Assembly (NCBI GenBank): GCA_949130495.1
Contig: CASBWL010000053.1
Coordinates: 1,054,001 to 1,118,000 of the forward strand
Source of the DNA: Sambucus nigra
Lineage: Eukaryota > Streptophyta > Magnoliopsida > Dipsacales > Adoxaceae
Length of the DNA stretch: 64,000 nt
Direction: 5' to 3'
In this document: one piece after another, positions 51,022-63,386 of the stretch
Position numbering within the stretch: the first letter of the stretch is position 1
How the letters are laid out: every line of letters starts with the position of its first letter
Program-made: the position numbers and the translations under genes
The notes under the pieces: generated by a model
Told to the model about the DNA's origin: nothing
What the model saw: only the letters and a program-made list of their open reading frames with translations
Databases searched by the model: none

Positions 51022-53777
51022 TTAGGAATTGTCCCTGCTGCCGAGGGACTCCCGGTTTGAGAATACGACGGTAATTTGCATATTTCAAGACTTAGGATTA
51101 AAAACATGGCGTTAGAGGGTGAGAAATAGAAACAGTCCCTGAACGTCCCTGTGGGTGGCACCAACACCTCCCATGGGACCAATGTAACTCGTATGGACTG
51201 ACCCCGCTGTTGTGGGCTTTCGATTTGAGTATACGACGATAATTTGTATATTTCTTGACTTAGGCTTAAAAACATGGCGTTAGAGGGTGAGAACTCAAAA
51301 CAGACCCCAAACGGCCCCGTGGGTGGCACCAACACCTCCGACGCGACCAATGTAACTCATACGAACTGACCCCGATTTGAGAATATGATGGTAATTTGAA
51401 TATTTCTTAACTTAGGCTTAAAAACATGGCGTTAAAGGATGAGCACTCGAAACAACCCCCGAACGTCCTCGTGGGTGAAATGAACATCTCCCACAGGACC
51501 AATGTAACTCGTAAGAACTGACCCCGCAGTTGCAGGACTCCCAGTTTGAGAATACGACAGTAATTGGTATATTTCTTGACTTAGGCTTAAAAACATGGCG
51601 TTAGAGGGTGAAAACTAGAAAATGCCCTCTAACGTCCCTGTGGGTGGAACCAACACCTCCCACGGGACCAATGTAACTCGTAGGAACTGAGCCCGCAGGC
51701 GCAGGACTCCCGGTTTGAGATTACAATGGTAATTTGCAGATTTCTTGACTTAGGCATAAAAACATGGCGTTAGAGGGTGAAAACTCGAAACAGTCCCGGA
51801 ACGGCCCCGTGGGTGGCACCAACACCTCCCACGGGACCAAGGTAACTCATAGAATCTGACCCCACAGTCGCGGTAGTCCCATTTTAAGAATACGATGATA
51901 ATTAGCATATTTCTAGACTTAGGCTTAAAAATATGGCGTTAGAGGGTGAAAACTAGAAACAGCCCTCTAATGTCCCCGTGGGTGGTACCAACACCTCCCA
52001 CGGACCAATGTAACTCGTAGGAACTGACCCCGCAGCCGCGAGACTCCCGGTCTCAGAATACGATGATAATTTGCGTGTTTCTAGACTTAGGCTTAAAAAC
52101 ATGCCGTTAGAGGGTGAGAACTCGAAACATCCCCCGAACGACCCCATCCGTGGTACCAAAACCTCCCACGGGACCAATGTAACTCGTAAGAACTAACCCC
52201 GCAGCCGCGGGACTCCCGGTTTGAGAATACGACGGTAATTTTCATATTTCTAGACTTAGGTTTAAAAACATGGCATTAGAGGGTGAGAACTAGAAACAGT
52301 CCCTGAACGTCCCCGTGGGTGCCACCAACACCTCGCATGGGACCAATGTAACTCGTAGGAACTGACCCGACAGTTGTGGGACTCTCGATTTGAGAATACA
52401 AAGATAATTTGTATATTTCTTGACTTAGGCTTAAAAACATGGCTTTAGAGGGTGAGAACTCGAAACAGACCCCAAACGGCCCCGTGGGTGGCACCAACAC
52501 CACCCACGGGACCAATGTAACTCGTACGAACTGACCCCGTAGCCGCGGGACTCCTGGTTTGAGAATACGACGGTAATTTGGATATTTCTAGACTTAAGCT
52601 TAAAAACATGCCGTTAGAGGGTGAGAACTCGAAAGAGCCCCCGAATGGCTTCGTAGGTGGCACCAAGACCTCCCACGGGACCAATGTAACTCAAAGGAAC
52701 TGACCTCGCAGCCGCGGGACTCCTGGTTCGAGAAAATGATGATAATTTACATATTTCTAGACTTAGACTTAAAAACATGGCGTTAGAGGGTAAAAACTCG
52801 AAACAGCCCCCGAACGTCATCGTGGATGGCCCCAACACCTCCCATGGGACCAATGTAACACGTAGGAACTCACCCGTAGCCGCGGGACTCCCGATTTGAG
52901 AATACGATGGTAATTTGCATATTTTTAGACTTGGGCTTAAAACATGGCGTTTGAGGGTGAAAAATGGAAACAACCTTCTAATGTCCCCGTGGGTGGCACC
53001 AACACCTTCGACGGACCAATGTAATTCGTAGGAACTAACCCCGCAGCCACGGGGCTGTCGATCTGTGAATACGATGATAATTTGCATATTACTAGAGTTA
53101 GGTTTAAAAACATGGCATTAGAGGTTGAGAACTAGAAACATCCCCCGAACGTCCCCGTGGGTGGCACCAACACCTCCCACGGAACCAATGTAACTCGTAA
53201 GAACTGACCTCGTAGCCGCGGGACTCTCGGTTTGAGAATATGACAATAATAGGCATATTTCTAGACTTAGTCTTAAAACAAGGCTTTAGAGGGTGAAAAC
53301 TAGAAAAAGACCCTAAACGGTCCCGTGGGTGGCACCGACACCTCCCACGGGACCAATACGACTCATACGAACTGACCACATAGCCGCAGGACTCTCGGTT
53401 TGAGAATACGACGGTAATTTGCATATTTCTAGACTTAGGATTAAAAACATGCCGTTAGCAGGTGAGAACTCAAAACAGCCCTCGAATGACCCCGTGGGTG
53501 GCACCAACACCTCCCACGGAACCAATGTAACTCGTAGGAACTGACCCCGCAACAACGGGACTCCTGGTTCGAGAGTACGATGGTAATTTGCATATTTTTA
53601 GACTTAGGGTTAAAAACATGGCGTTAGAGCGTGAGAACTCAAAAAAGCCCTCTAATGGCCCCGTGGGTGGCACCAAAACCTTCCACGGGACCAATGTAAC
53701 TCTTAGGGACTTACCCCGCAGCCGAGGGACTCCCTGTTTTAGAATACGACAGTATTTTTCATATATCTATACTTAGG
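50881..53777 (+). repeat. Region F: older, diverged relatives of the 19-mer HOR
   Basis: Monomers match the 3,203-bp HOR in order but with many substitutions and different spacing. 51,953 corresponds to 54,483 (shift 2,530 bp, 15 monomers), while 52,445 and 52,614 correspond to 54,637 and 54,806 (shift 2,192 bp, 13 monomers). Two extra monomers are therefore present here near 52.2-52.5 kb, or were lost from the HOR. The CTTAAGCAAAAC landmark of region E is absent from here on. Similarity to the HOR rises gradually towards 53.78 kb. Confidence 0.7.
51369..51376 (+). other. 17-bp deletion removing the small dyad
   Basis: The site reads CTGACCCCGATTTGAG. The usual sequence between the two CCCG motifs, including the small dyad and GGGACTC, is missing. 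The break falls at a direct CCCG repeat, as expected for slippage across a hairpin. Confidence 0.8.
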
Positions 53778-53871
53778 CATAAAAATATGCCGCTAGAGGC
53801 TGAGAACTCGAAACAGCCCCCGAATGACCCCATGGGTGGCACTAACACCTCCCAAGGGACCAATGTAACTC

Positions 53872-54040
53872 GTAGGAACTGACCCCGCAGCCATTTGACT
53901 CCCGATTTGAGAATACGACGGTAATTTGCATATTTCTTGACTTTGTCTTAAAAACATGGCGTTAGAGGGTGAGAACTCGAAAGTGCCCCCGAACGGGCCC
54001 GTGTTCTTCACCAACACCTCCAACGTGACCAATGTAGCTC
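53872..54040 (+). repeat. Atypical monomer with altered large dyad, HOR copy 1
   Basis: Carries GTGTTCTTC at 54,001 and CCAACGTGACC in place of the right arm. It also begins with a CAGCCATTTGACTCC small-dyad region, so both dyads of the monomer are lost together. The same form recurs at 57,075-57,243, 60,278-60,446 and 63,481-63,649, which dates it before the HOR expansion. Confidence 0.8.
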
Positions 54041-55399
54041 TTAGGAATTGACCCTGCTGCCGAGGGACTCCCAGTTTGAGAATACGATGTTAATTTGCAT
54101 ATTTCAAGACTTAGGCTTAAAAACATGGCGTTAGAGGGTAAGAACTAGAAACCATCCCTGAACGTCCCTGTGAGTGGCACCAACACCTCCCACGGCACCA
54201 ATGTAACTCGTATGGACCGACCCCACAGTTGTGGGACTTTCGGTTTGAGAATACGACGATAATTTGTATATTTCTTGACTTAGGCTTAAAAACATGGCGT
54301 TAGAGGGTGAAAACTCGAAATAGCCCCGAAACGGCCCAGTGGGTGGCACCAACACCTCCCGTGGGACCAAGGTAACTCGTAGAATCTGACCCCGCAGTCA
54401 CGGTACTCCCGTTTTGAGAATACGATGATAATTAGCATATTTCTAGACTTAGGCTTAAAAACATGACGTTAGAGGGTGAAAACTAGAAACAACCCTCTAA
54501 CATCACCGTGGGTGGCACCAACACCTCCCACGGACCAATGTAACTCGTAGGAACTGACCCCGCAGCCACAGGACTCCCGATCTCAGAATAAGACGATAAT
54601 TTGTGTGTTTCTAGACTTAGGCTTAAAAACTTGCCGTTAGAGGGTGAGATCTCGAAACAACCCCCGAACGACCCCATCTGTGGCACCCACACCTCCCACG
54701 GGACCAATGTAACTCGTACGAACTGACCCTGTAGCCGCGGGAGCCCTAGTTTGAGAATACGATGGTAATTTGTATATTTCTAGACTTAGGCGTAAAAACA
54801 TGCCGTTAGAGGGTGAGAACTCGAAAGATCCCCCGAATGGCCCCGTAGGTGGCACCAAGACCTCCCCCGGGACCAATGTAACTCCTAGGAACTGACCCCG
54901 CAACCGCGGGACACCTGGTTCGACAAAATGATGATAATTTGCATATTTCTAGACTTTGACTTAAAAACTTGGCGTTAGAGGGTGAAAACTCGAAACAGCC
55001 CCCGAACGTCATCGTGGGTGGCACCAACACCTCCCACGTAACCAATGTAACACGTAGGAACTCACCCGCAGCCGCGGGACTCCCGATTTGAGAATACGAT
55101 GGTAATTTGCATATTTTTAGACTTGGGCTTAAAACATGGCGTTAGAGGGTGAAAACTCGAAACAACCTTCTAATGTCCCCGTGGGTGGCACCAACACCTC
55201 CGACGTACCAATGTAATTCGTAGGAACTGACCCCGCAACCGCGGGACTCCCAATCTCTGAATACGATGATAATTTGCATATTTCAAAACTTAGGGTTAAA
55301 AACATGGCGTTAGAGGGTGACAACTCAAAAAAGCCCTCTAACGGCCGCCTGGGTGGCACCAAAACCTCCCACGGGACCAATGAACTTGTAGGAACAGAC

Positions 55400-55413
55400 C
55401 CCGTAGCTACGGG
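55400..55413. repeat. Small dyad as a perfect 14-bp palindrome, second form
   Basis: CCCGTAGCTACGGG is self-complementary and differs from the 46.5 kb palindrome by a paired change in the arms. The corresponding sites in the next two 3,203-bp units read CCCGTAGCTGCGGG, so the perfect form is not fixed. Confidence 0.7.
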
Positions 55414-56980
55414 ACTCCCGGTTTGAGAATACGACGATAATTTGCATATTTCTATACTTATGCTTAAAGACATGGTGTAAGAGGGTGAGAACTCGAAACA
55501 ACCCTCTAACGGCCCCGTGGGTGACAACAACACCTCCCACGGGACCAATGTAACTCGAAGGAACTGACCCCGCAGCCATCGGATTGCCGATTTGAGAATA
55601 CGATGGTAATTTGCATATTTCTTGACTTAGGCTTAAAAACACGGCGTTAGAGGGTGAGAACTCGAAATAGCACCCAAACGGCCCCGGGGGTGGCACCAAC
55701 ACCTCCCACGGGACCAATGTAACTCGTAGTAACTGACCCGGCAGTTGTGGGACTCCCGATTTGAGAATACGACGATAATTTATATATTTCTATACTTAAG
55801 CTTAAAACACATGGCGTTAGAGGGTGAGAACTCGAAACAGACCCCAAACGGCCCCGTGGGTGGAACCAACACCTACCATGGGACTAATGCAACTCGTACG
55901 AACTGACCTCGTAGCCGCAGGACTCCTGGATTAAGACTACGACGGTAATTTTTATATTTCTAGACTTAGGCTTAAAAACATGCCGTTAGAGGGTGAAAAC
56001 TTGAAACCACCCTCTAACGTCCCCGTGGGTGGCACAAACACCTCCCACGGGACCAATGTAAAACGTAGGAACTGACCCGCAGCCGTGGGACTCCTGATTT
56101 GAGAATACGATGGTAATTTCCATATTTTTAGACAGAGGCTTAAAACATGGCGTTAGCGGGTGAAAACTTGAAAAAACCCTCTAATGTCCCCGTAGGTGGC
56201 ACCAACACCTCTGACGGACCAATGTAAATCGTAGGAACTGACCCCGCAGCCGCGGAATCCCGATCTCTGAATATGATGATAATTTGAATATTTATAGACT
56301 GAGGTCTAGAAACATGGCGTTAGAGGGTGAGATCTAGAAACAGCCCCCGAACGTCCCCGTGGGTGGCACCAACACCTCCCACGGAACCAATGTAACTCGT
56401 AGGAACTGACCTCGCAGCCGCGGGACTCTCTTTTTGAGAATATGACAATAATAGGAATATTTCCAGACTTAGGCTTAAAAACTAGGCGTTACAGGGTGAA
56501 ACCTCAAAACTGACCCCGAACGGCCCCGGGGGTGGAACCGACACCTCCCACGGGACCAATGCGACTCGTACGAACTGACCCCATAGTCGCGGGACTCTCG
56601 GTTTGATAATACGGTGTTAATTTGCATATTTCTAGTCTTAGACTTAAAACCATGCCGTTAGCGGGTGAGAACTCGAAATAGCCCCCGAATGACCCCGTGG
56701 GTGGCACCAACACCTCCCACGGAACCAATGTAACTCGTAGGAACTGACCCCGCAACAACGGGACTCCTGGTTTGAGAGTACTATGGTAATTTGCATATTT
56801 TTAGACTTAGGGTTTAAAACATGACGTTAGAGCGTGAGAACTCGAAACAACCCTCTAACGGCCCCGTGGGTGGCACCAAAACCTCCCACGGGACCAATGT
56901 AACTCTTAGGGACTTACCCCGCAGCCGAGGGACTCCCTGTTTGAGAATACGAAAGTATTTTGCATATTTCTAGACTTAGG

Positions 56981-59900
56981 CATAAAAATATGCCGCTAGA
57001 GGCTGAGAACTCGAAACAGCCCCCGAACGACCCCATGGGTGGCACTAACACCTCCCAAGGGACCAATGTAACTCGTAGGAACTGACCCCGCAGCCATTTG
57101 ACTCCCGGTTTCAGAATACGACGGTAATTTGAATATTTCTTGACTTTGGCTTAAAAACATGGCGTTAGAGGGTGAGAACTCGAAAGTGCCCCCGAACGGG
57201 CCCGTGTTCTTCACCAACACCTCCAACGTGACCAATGTAGCTCTTAGGAATTGACCCTGCTGCCGAGGGACTCCCGATTTGAGAATACGATGGTAATTTG
57301 CATATTTCAAGACTTAGGCTTAAAAACATGGCATTAGAGGGTAAGAACTAGAAACCATCCCTGAACGTCCCTGTGAGTGGCACCAACACCTCCCACAGCA
57401 CCAATGTAACTCGTATGGACAGACCCCACAGTTGTGGGACTTTCGGTTTGAGAATACGACGATAATTTGTATATTTCTTGACTTAGGCTTAAAAACATGA
57501 TGTTAGAGGGTGAAAACTCGAAACAACCCCGAAACGGCCCAGTGGGTGGCACCAACACCTCCCGTGGGACCAAGGTAACTCGTAGAATCTGACCCCGCAG
57601 TCACGGTACTCCCGTTTTGAGAATACGATGATAATTAGCATATTTCTAGACTTAGGCTTAAAAACATGGCGTTAGAGGGTGAAAACTAGAAACAACCCTC
57701 TAACATCACCGTGGGTGGCACCAACACCTCCCACGGACCAATGTAACTCGTAGGAACTGACCCCACAGCCACGGGACTCCCGGTCTCAGAATAAGACGAT
57801 AATTTGCGTGTTTCTAGACTTAGGCTTAAAAACATGCCGTTAGAGGGTGAGATCTCGAAACAGCCCCCGAACGACCCCATCCGTGGCACCAACACCTCCC
57901 ACGGGACCAATGTAACTCGTACGAACTGACCCTGTAGCTGCGGGACCCCTAGTTTGAGAATACGATGGTAATTTGTATATTTCTAGACTTAGGCGTAAAA
58001 ACATGCCGTTAGAGGGTGAGAACTCGAAAGATCCCCCGAATGGCCCCGTAGGTGGCACCAAGACCTCCCCCGGGACCAATGTAACTCCTAGGAACTGACC
58101 CCGCAACCGCGGGACACCTGGTTCGACAAAATGATGATAATTTGCATATTTCTAGACTTTGACTTAAAAACTTGGCGTTAGAGGGTGAAAACTCAAAACA
58201 GCCCCCGAACGTCATCGTGGGTGGCACCAACACGTCCCACGTAACCAATGTAACACGTAGGAACTCACCCGCAGCCGCGGGACTCCCGATTTGAGAATAC
58301 GATGGTAATTTGCATATTTTTAGACTTGGGCTTAAAACATGGCGTTAGAGGATGAAAACTCGAAACAACCTTCTAATGTCCCCGTGGGTGGCACCAACAC
58401 CTCCGACGGACCAATGTAATTCGTAGGAACTGACCCCGCAACCGCGGGACTCCCGATCTCTGAATACGATGATAATTTGCATATTTCTAGACTTAGGGTT
58501 CAAAACATGGCGTTAAAGGGTGAAAACTCAAAAAAACCCTCTAACGGCCGCCTGGGTGGCACCAAAACCTCCCACGGGACCAATGAACTCGTAGGAACAG
58601 ACCCCGTAGCTGCGGGACTCCCGGTTTGAGAATACGACGATAATTTGCATATTTCTATACTTATGCTTAAAGACATGGTGTAAGAGGGTGAGAACTCGAA
58701 ACAACCCTCTAACGGCCCCGTGGGTGACAACAACACCTCCCACGGGACCAATGTAACTCGAAGGAACTGACCCCGCAGCCATCGGATTGCCGATTTGAGA
58801 ATACGATGGTAATTTGCATATTTCTTGACTTAGGCATAAAAACACGGCGTTAGAGGGTGAGAACTCGAAATAGCACCCGAGCGGCCCCGGGGGTGGCACC
58901 AACACCTCCCACGGGACCAATGTAACTCGTAGTAACTGACCCGGCAGTTGTGGGACTCCCGATTTGAGAATACGATGATAATTTATATATTTCTATACTT
59001 AAGCTTAAAACACATGGCGTTAGAGGGTGAGAACTCGAAACAGACCCCAAACGACCCCGTGGGTGGAACCAACACCTACCATGGGACTAATGTAACTCGT
59101 ACGAACTGACCTCGTAGCCGCAGGACTCCTGGATTGAGACTACGACAGTAATTTTTATATTTCTAGACTTAGGCTTAAAAACATGCCGTTAGAGGGTGAA
59201 AACTTGAAACCGCCCTCTAACGTCCCCGTGGGTGGCACAAACACCTCCCACGGGACCAATGTAAAACGTAGGAACTGACCCGCAGCCGTGGGACTCCTGA
59301 TTTGAGAATACGATGGTAATTTGCATATTTTTAGACATAGGCTTAAAACATGGCGTTAGAGGGTGAAAACTTGAAAAAACCCTCTAATGTCCCCGTGGGT
59401 GGCACCAACACCTCTGACGGACCAATATAAATCGTAGGAACTGACCCCGAAGCCGCGGAATCCCGATCTCGGAATACGATGATAATTTGAATATTTATAG
59501 ACTGAGGTCTAGAAACATGGCGTTAGAGGGTGAGATCTAGAAACAGCCCCCGAACGTCCCCGTGGGTGGCACCAACACCTCCCACGGAACCAATGTAACT
59601 CATAGGAACTGACCTCGCAGCCGCGGGACTCTCTGTTTGAGAATATGACAATAATAGGAATATTTCCATACTTAGGCTTAAAAACTAGGCGTTACAGGGT
59701 GAAACCTCAAAACAGACCCCGAACGGCCCCGGGGGTGGAACCGATACCTCCCACGGGACCAATGCGACTCGTACGAACTGACCCCATAGCCGCGGGACTC
59801 TCGGTTTGATAATACGGTTGTAATTTTCATATTTCTAGTCTTAGACTTAAAACCATGCCGTTAGCGGGTGAGAACTCGAAATAGCCCCCGAATGACCCCG

Positions 59901-60183
59901 TGGGTGGCACCAACACCTCCCACGGAACCAATGTAACTCGTAGGAACTGACCCCGCAACAATGGGACTCCTGGTTTGAGAGTACGATGGTAATTTGCATA
60001 TTTTTAGACTTAGGGTTAAAAACATGGCGTTAGAGCGTGAGAACTCGAAATAGCCCTCTAACGGCCCCGTGGGTGGCACCAAAACCTCCCACGGGACCAA
60101 TGTAACTCTTAGGGACTTACCCCGCAGCCGAGGGACTCCCTGTTTGAGAATACGATAGTATTTTGCATATTTCTAGACTTAGG
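56981..60183 (+). repeat. Region F: 19-monomer HOR, copy 2 (3,203 bp)
   Basis: Same order and length as copy 1. In its later part (58.5-60.1 kb) it has variants not shared with copies 1 and 3: GACTACGACAGTAATTT near 59,135, CCAATATAAATCG near 59,423 and GATCTCGGAATACG near 59,464. This makes it the odd member of the series. Confidence 0.9.
57075..57243 (+). repeat. Atypical monomer with altered large dyad, HOR copy 2
   Basis: Same dyad-less form, 3,203 bp after the first, with GTGTTCTTC at 57,204. Confidence 0.8.
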
Positions 60184-63100
60184 CATAAAAATATGCCGCT
60201 AGAGGCTGAGAACTCGAAACAGCCCCCGAACGACCCCATGGGTGGCACTAACACCTCCCAAGGGACCAATGTAACTCGTAAGAACTGACCCCGCAGCCAT
60301 TTGACTCCCGGTTTCAGAATACGACGGTAATTTGCATATTTCTTGACTTTGGCTTAAAAAGATGGCGTTAGAGGGTGAGAACTCGAAAGTGCCCCCGAAC
60401 GGGCCCGTGTTCTTCACCAACACCTCCAACGTGACCAATGTAGCTCTTAGGAATTGACCCTGCTGCCGAGGGACTCCCGGTTTGAGAATACGATGGTAAT
60501 TTGCATATTTTAAGACTTAGGCTTTAAAACATGGCGTTAGAGGGTAATAACTAGAAACCATCCCTGAACGTCCCTGTGAGTGGCACCGACACCTCCCACG
60601 GCTCCAATGTAACTCGTATGGACAGACCCAACAGTTGTGGGACTTTCGGTTTGAGAATACGACGATAATTTGTATATTTCTTGACTTAGGCTTAAAAACA
60701 TGGCGTTAGAGGGTGAAAACTCAAAATAGCCCCGAAACGGCCCAGTGGGTGGTACCAACACCTCCCGTGGGACCAAGGTAACTCGTAGAATCTGACCCCG
60801 CAGTCACGGTACTCCCGTTTTGAGAATACGATGATAATTAGAATATTTCTAGACTTAGGCTTAAAAACATGGCGTTAGAGGGTGAAAACTAAAAACAACC
60901 CTCTAACATCACCGTGGTTGGCACCAACATCTCCCACGGACCAATGTAACTCGTAGGAACTGACCCCACAGCCACGGGACTCCCGGTCTCAGAATAAGAT
61001 GATAATTTGCGTGTTTCTAGACTTAGGCTTAAAAACATGCCGTTAGAGGGTGAGATCTCGAAACAGCCCCCGAACGACCCCATCCGTGGCACCAACACCT
61101 CCCACGGGACCAATGTAACTCGTACGAACTGACCCTGTAGCCGCGGGACCCCTAGTTTGAGAATACGATGGTAATTTGTATATTTCTAGACTTAGGCGTA
61201 AAAACATGCCGTTAGAGGGTGAGAACTCGAAAGATCCCCCGAATGGCCCCGTAGGTGGCACCAAGACCTCCCCCGGGACCAATGTAACTCCTAGGAACTG
61301 ACCCCGCAACCGCGGGACACCTGGTTCGACAAAATGATGATAATTTGCATATTTCTAGACTTTGACTTAAAAACTTGGCGTTAGAGGGTGAAAACTCAAA
61401 ACAGCCCCCGAACGTCATCGTGGGTGGCACCAACACCTCCCACGTAACCAATGTAACACGTAGGAACTCACCCGCAGCCGCGGGACTCCTGATTTGAGAA
61501 TACGATGGTAATTTGCATATTTTTAGACTTGGGCTTAAAACATGGCGTTAGAGGGTGAAAACTCGAAACAACCTTCTAATGTCCCCGTGGGTGCCACCAA
61601 CACCTCCGACGGACCAATGAAATTCGTAGGATCTGACTCCGCAACCGCGGGACTCCCGATCTCTGAATACGATGATAATTTGCATATTTCTAGACTTAGG
61701 GTTAAAAACATGGCGTTAGGGGGTGACAACTCAAAAAATCCCTCAAACGACCGCCTGGGTGGCACCAAAACCTCCCACGGGACCAATGAACTCGTAGGAA
61801 CAGACCCCGTAGCTGCGGGACTTCCGGTTTGAGAATACGACGATAATTTGCATATTTCTATACTTATGCTTAAAGACATGGTGTAAGAGGGTGAGAACTC
61901 GAAACAACCCTCTAACGGCCCCGTGGGTGACAACAACACCTCCCACGGGACCAATGTAACTCGAAGGAACTGACCCCGCAGCCATCGGATTGCCGATTTG
62001 AGAATACGATGGTAATTTGCATATTTCTTGACTTAGGCTTAAAAACACGGCGTTAGAGGGTGAGAACTCGAAATAGCACACGAACGGCCAAGGGGGTGGC
62101 ACCAACACCTCCCACGGGACCAATGTAACTCGTAGTAACTGACCCGGCAGTTGTGGGACTCCCGATTTGAGAATACGACGATAATTTATATATTTCTATA
62201 CTTAAGCTTAAAACACATGGCGTTAGAGGGTGAGAACTCGAAACAGACCCCAAACGGCCCCGTGGGTGGAACCAACACCTACCATGGGACTAATGCAACT
62301 CGTACGAACTGACCTCGTAGCTGCAGGACTCCTGGATTAAGACTACGATGGTAATTTTTATATTTCTAGACTTAGGATTAAAAACATGCCGTTAGAGGGT
62401 GAAAACTTGAAACCACCCTCTAACGTCCCCGTGGGTGGCACAAACACCTCCCACGGGACCAATGTAAAACGTAGGAACTGACCCGCAGCCGTGGGACTCC
62501 TGATTTGAGAATACGATGGTAATTTGCATATTTTTAGACATAGGCTTAAAACATGGCGTTAGAGGGTGAAAACTTGAAAAAACCCTCTAATGTCCCCGTG
62601 GGTGGCACCAACACCTCTGACGGACCAATGTAAATCGTAGGAACTGACCCCGCAGCCGCGGAATCCCGATCTCTGAATACGATGATAATTTGAATATTTA
62701 TAGACTGAGGTCTAGAAACATGGCGTTAGAGGGTGAGATCTAGAAACAGCCCCCGAACGTCCCCGTGGGTGGCACCAACACCTCCCACGGAACCAATGTA
62801 ACTCGTAGGAACTGACCTCGCAGCCGCGGGACTCTCTTTTTGAGAATATGACAATAATAGGAATATTTCCAGACTTAGGCTTAAAAACTAGGCGTTACAG
62901 GGTGAAACCTCAAAACTGACCCCGAACGGCCCCGGGGGTGGAACCGACACCTCCCACGGGACCAATGCGACTCGTACGAACTGACCCCATAGCCGCGGGA
63001 CTCTCGGTTTGATAATACGGTGTTAATTTGCATATTTCTAGTCTTAGACTTAAAACCATGCCGTTAGCGGGTGAGAACTCGAAATAGCCCCCGAATGACC

Positions 63101-63386
63101 CCGTGGGTGGCACCAACACCTCCCACGGAACCAATGTAACTCGTAGGAACTAACCCCGCAACAACGGGACTCCTGGTTTGAGAGTACTATGGTAATTTGC
63201 ATATTTTTAGACTTAGGGTTTAAAACATGACGTTAGAGCGTGAGAACTCGAAACAACCCTCTAACGGCCCCGTGGGTGGCACCAAAACCTCCCACGGGAC
63301 CAATGTAACTCTTAGGGACTTACCCCGCAGCCGAGGGACTCCCTGTTTGAGAATACGAAAGTATTTTGCATATTTCTAGACTTAGG
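60184..63386 (+). repeat. Region F: 19-monomer HOR, copy 3 (3,203 bp)
   Basis: Same order and length. Its 61.7-63.3 kb part is closer to copy 1 than to the adjacent copy 2, sharing GTGACAACTC, GGACTAATGCAAC, GAGAGTACTATGG and AGGGTTTAAAACATGACG. This gives a superimposed period of 6,406 bp (38 monomers). Confidence 0.9.
60278..60446 (+). repeat. Atypical monomer with altered large dyad, HOR copy 3
   Basis: Same dyad-less form, 3,203 bp after the previous one, with GTGTTCTTC at 60,407. Confidence 0.8.

Larger units (their letters stand above)
53778..56980 (+). repeat. Region F: 19-monomer HOR, copy 1 (3,203 bp)
   Basis: A private marker, GCATAAAAATATGCCGC, occurs at 53,778, 56,981, 60,184 and 63,387 at exact 3,203-bp steps (19x169 minus 8). 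Every monomer checked has its partner at this shift, with close similarity. The shortfall of 8 bp comes from monomers with CTTAAAACATGG, ACTCACCCGCAG and CACGGACC in place of the longer forms. Confidence 0.9.

Noticed and set aside
61542..61832. Plus-strand frame of 96 codons, with a similar one at 53,588-53,776.
   Set aside because: Most monomers can encode about 31 codons from the ATGGCG at position 85 to TGA in the next monomer; chance loss of stops extends this here. Many monomers have GAGAACTAG, a stop after a few codons, so the frame is not preserved.
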